Positions 5,173-5,687 of a stretch of 5,687 nt of DNA are shown piece by piece. The first letter of the stretch is position 1; each line of letters opens with the position of its first letter. The translations under genes were made by a program, and so were the position numbers. The DNA is taken from NCBI GenBank assembly GCA_934456315.1, contig CAKSHG010000149.1, positions 1-5,687 on the forward strand. Direction: 5' to 3'. The DNA is from an uncultured Oscillospiraceae bacterium. Its GTDB lineage: Bacteria; Bacillota; Clostridia; Oscillospirales; Ruminococcaceae. Under the pieces are notes generated by a model. The model saw only the letters and a list, made by a program, of their open reading frames with translations, was not told the origin of the DNA and did no database searches.

Positions 5173-5687
5173 ATGAATCTTGTAAAACTCGAGCAGATAT
5201 CCGATATGCTGCGCTCCCAGGTAGAAAGCGGCGCTGCGGTGGGCTGCTCCGCATACGTCCTGAAGAACGGACACCCGATCTACCGCATGAATGCCGGAAT
5301 GGCTGACGCAGCCCGCGGAATAAAGTGGACAAACGACACCATCGTAAGGCTGTATTCCATGACTAAGCCGGTCACTGCCGCGGCTGCCATGATACTGGTC
5401 GACCGCGGACAGATCGACGTTTTCGACAAGGTGAGTTGGTTCATTCCCGGATTCAGGAATCAGACCGTCCTTACAGAGAACGGCGAGGAGCCGCTTAGCC
5501 GCGAGGTCTGCATAAAGGACCTGCTGGATATGACCTCCGGGCTTGCTTACCCCGACCGCAGCTATCCTGCGGGAAGCGTTATGCAGGATCTTTACGACAA
5601 GATCTGCGAGGAGGTAGCGGCAGGAAAGCCCGTTGATACGCTTGAGTATGCAAACCGCATAGGTCAGGTGCCGCTGGCGTTCCAGCC
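5173..5687 (+). CDS. Serine hydrolase, class C beta-lactamase family (partial, runs off right edge)
   Basis: The first 171 codons are present, open to the window end. The product begins MNLVKLEQISDML and has no signal peptide, so it is probably cytoplasmic. SMTK at 62-65 is the SxxK catalytic motif (Ser62 nucleophile, Lys65 base), set in RLYSMTKPVTAAAAM as in the beta-lactamase/transpeptidase-like family (PF00144). DRGQIDVFDKVSWFIPGF at 78-95 and DLLDMTSGL at 116-124 are the usual following blocks. The YxN and HxG-type motifs that complete the site lie beyond the edge. Family members include esterases, D-aminopeptidases and penicillin-binding enzymes as well as beta-lactamases. The lack of an export signal argues for an esterase or peptidase-like role over antibiotic resistance. 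It starts 9 bases after the DUF1015 stop, in the same operon. Confidence 0.9.
   Translation, partial: MNLVKLEQISDMLRSQVESGAAVGCSAYVLKNGHPIYRMNAGMADAARGIKWTNDTIVRLYSMTKPVTAAAAMILVDRGQIDVFDKVSWFIPGFRNQTVLTENGEEPLSREVCIKDLLDMTSGLAYPDRSYPAGSVMQDLYDKICEEVAAGKPVDTLEYANRIGQVPLAFQ

Overview
The window reads as chromosomal DNA of a Gram-positive anaerobe of the Clostridia, most likely Ruminococcus or a near relative. This is an inference from strong AGGAGG-type ribosome binding sites, canonical TTGnnn-N17-TATAAT promoters, a short secreted protein ending in a sortase-like SPSTG / hydrophobic / SRKQ tail of the style common in ruminococci, and the gene families present. No rRNA, tRNA, mobile element, CRISPR array or phage gene was seen.

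Layout from left to right. (1) 48-386, plus strand: a 112-residue secreted, Glu/Thr/Ala/Ser-rich protein with a probable wall-anchoring tail, closed by a near-perfect 16-bp hairpin terminator (407-447). (2) 443-655: a non-coding stretch with a dyad (488-521) and a strong extended -10 promoter (550-578) for (3) 656-2218, plus strand: a 520-residue multi-spanning membrane protein of no family I recognise. By eye it resolves into three successive four-helix units. It ends at its own terminator (2242-2275). (4) 2309-2346: the opposite-strand terminator of (5) 2369-3646, minus strand: a complete PLP-dependent aminotransferase resembling the type Ic aspartate aminotransferase family. (6) 3647-3909: a divergent promoter region serving the aminotransferase leftwards and, rightwards, (7) 3910-5163, a DUF1015 (COG4198) protein, followed after 9 bases by (8) 5173 to the window edge, the first 171 codons of a class C beta-lactamase-like serine hydrolase, probably translationally coupled.

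The genes form at least four transcription units: the small surface protein; the membrane protein; the aminotransferase; and a DUF1015-serine hydrolase operon running off the right edge. The first two are separated by a terminator and a promoter, so they need not act together. The divergent aminotransferase / DUF1015 pair may share regulation and perhaps amino-acid metabolism, but this is only suggested by position. The promoters of the membrane protein and the aminotransferase share an identical 10-base stretch around the -35 box at identical spacing from TATAAT.

The least explained parts are the membrane protein with its apparent 3 x 4 helix architecture, the DUF1015 protein of unknown activity, and two dyads placed at promoters. 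I see no multi-gene defence or mobile system here.
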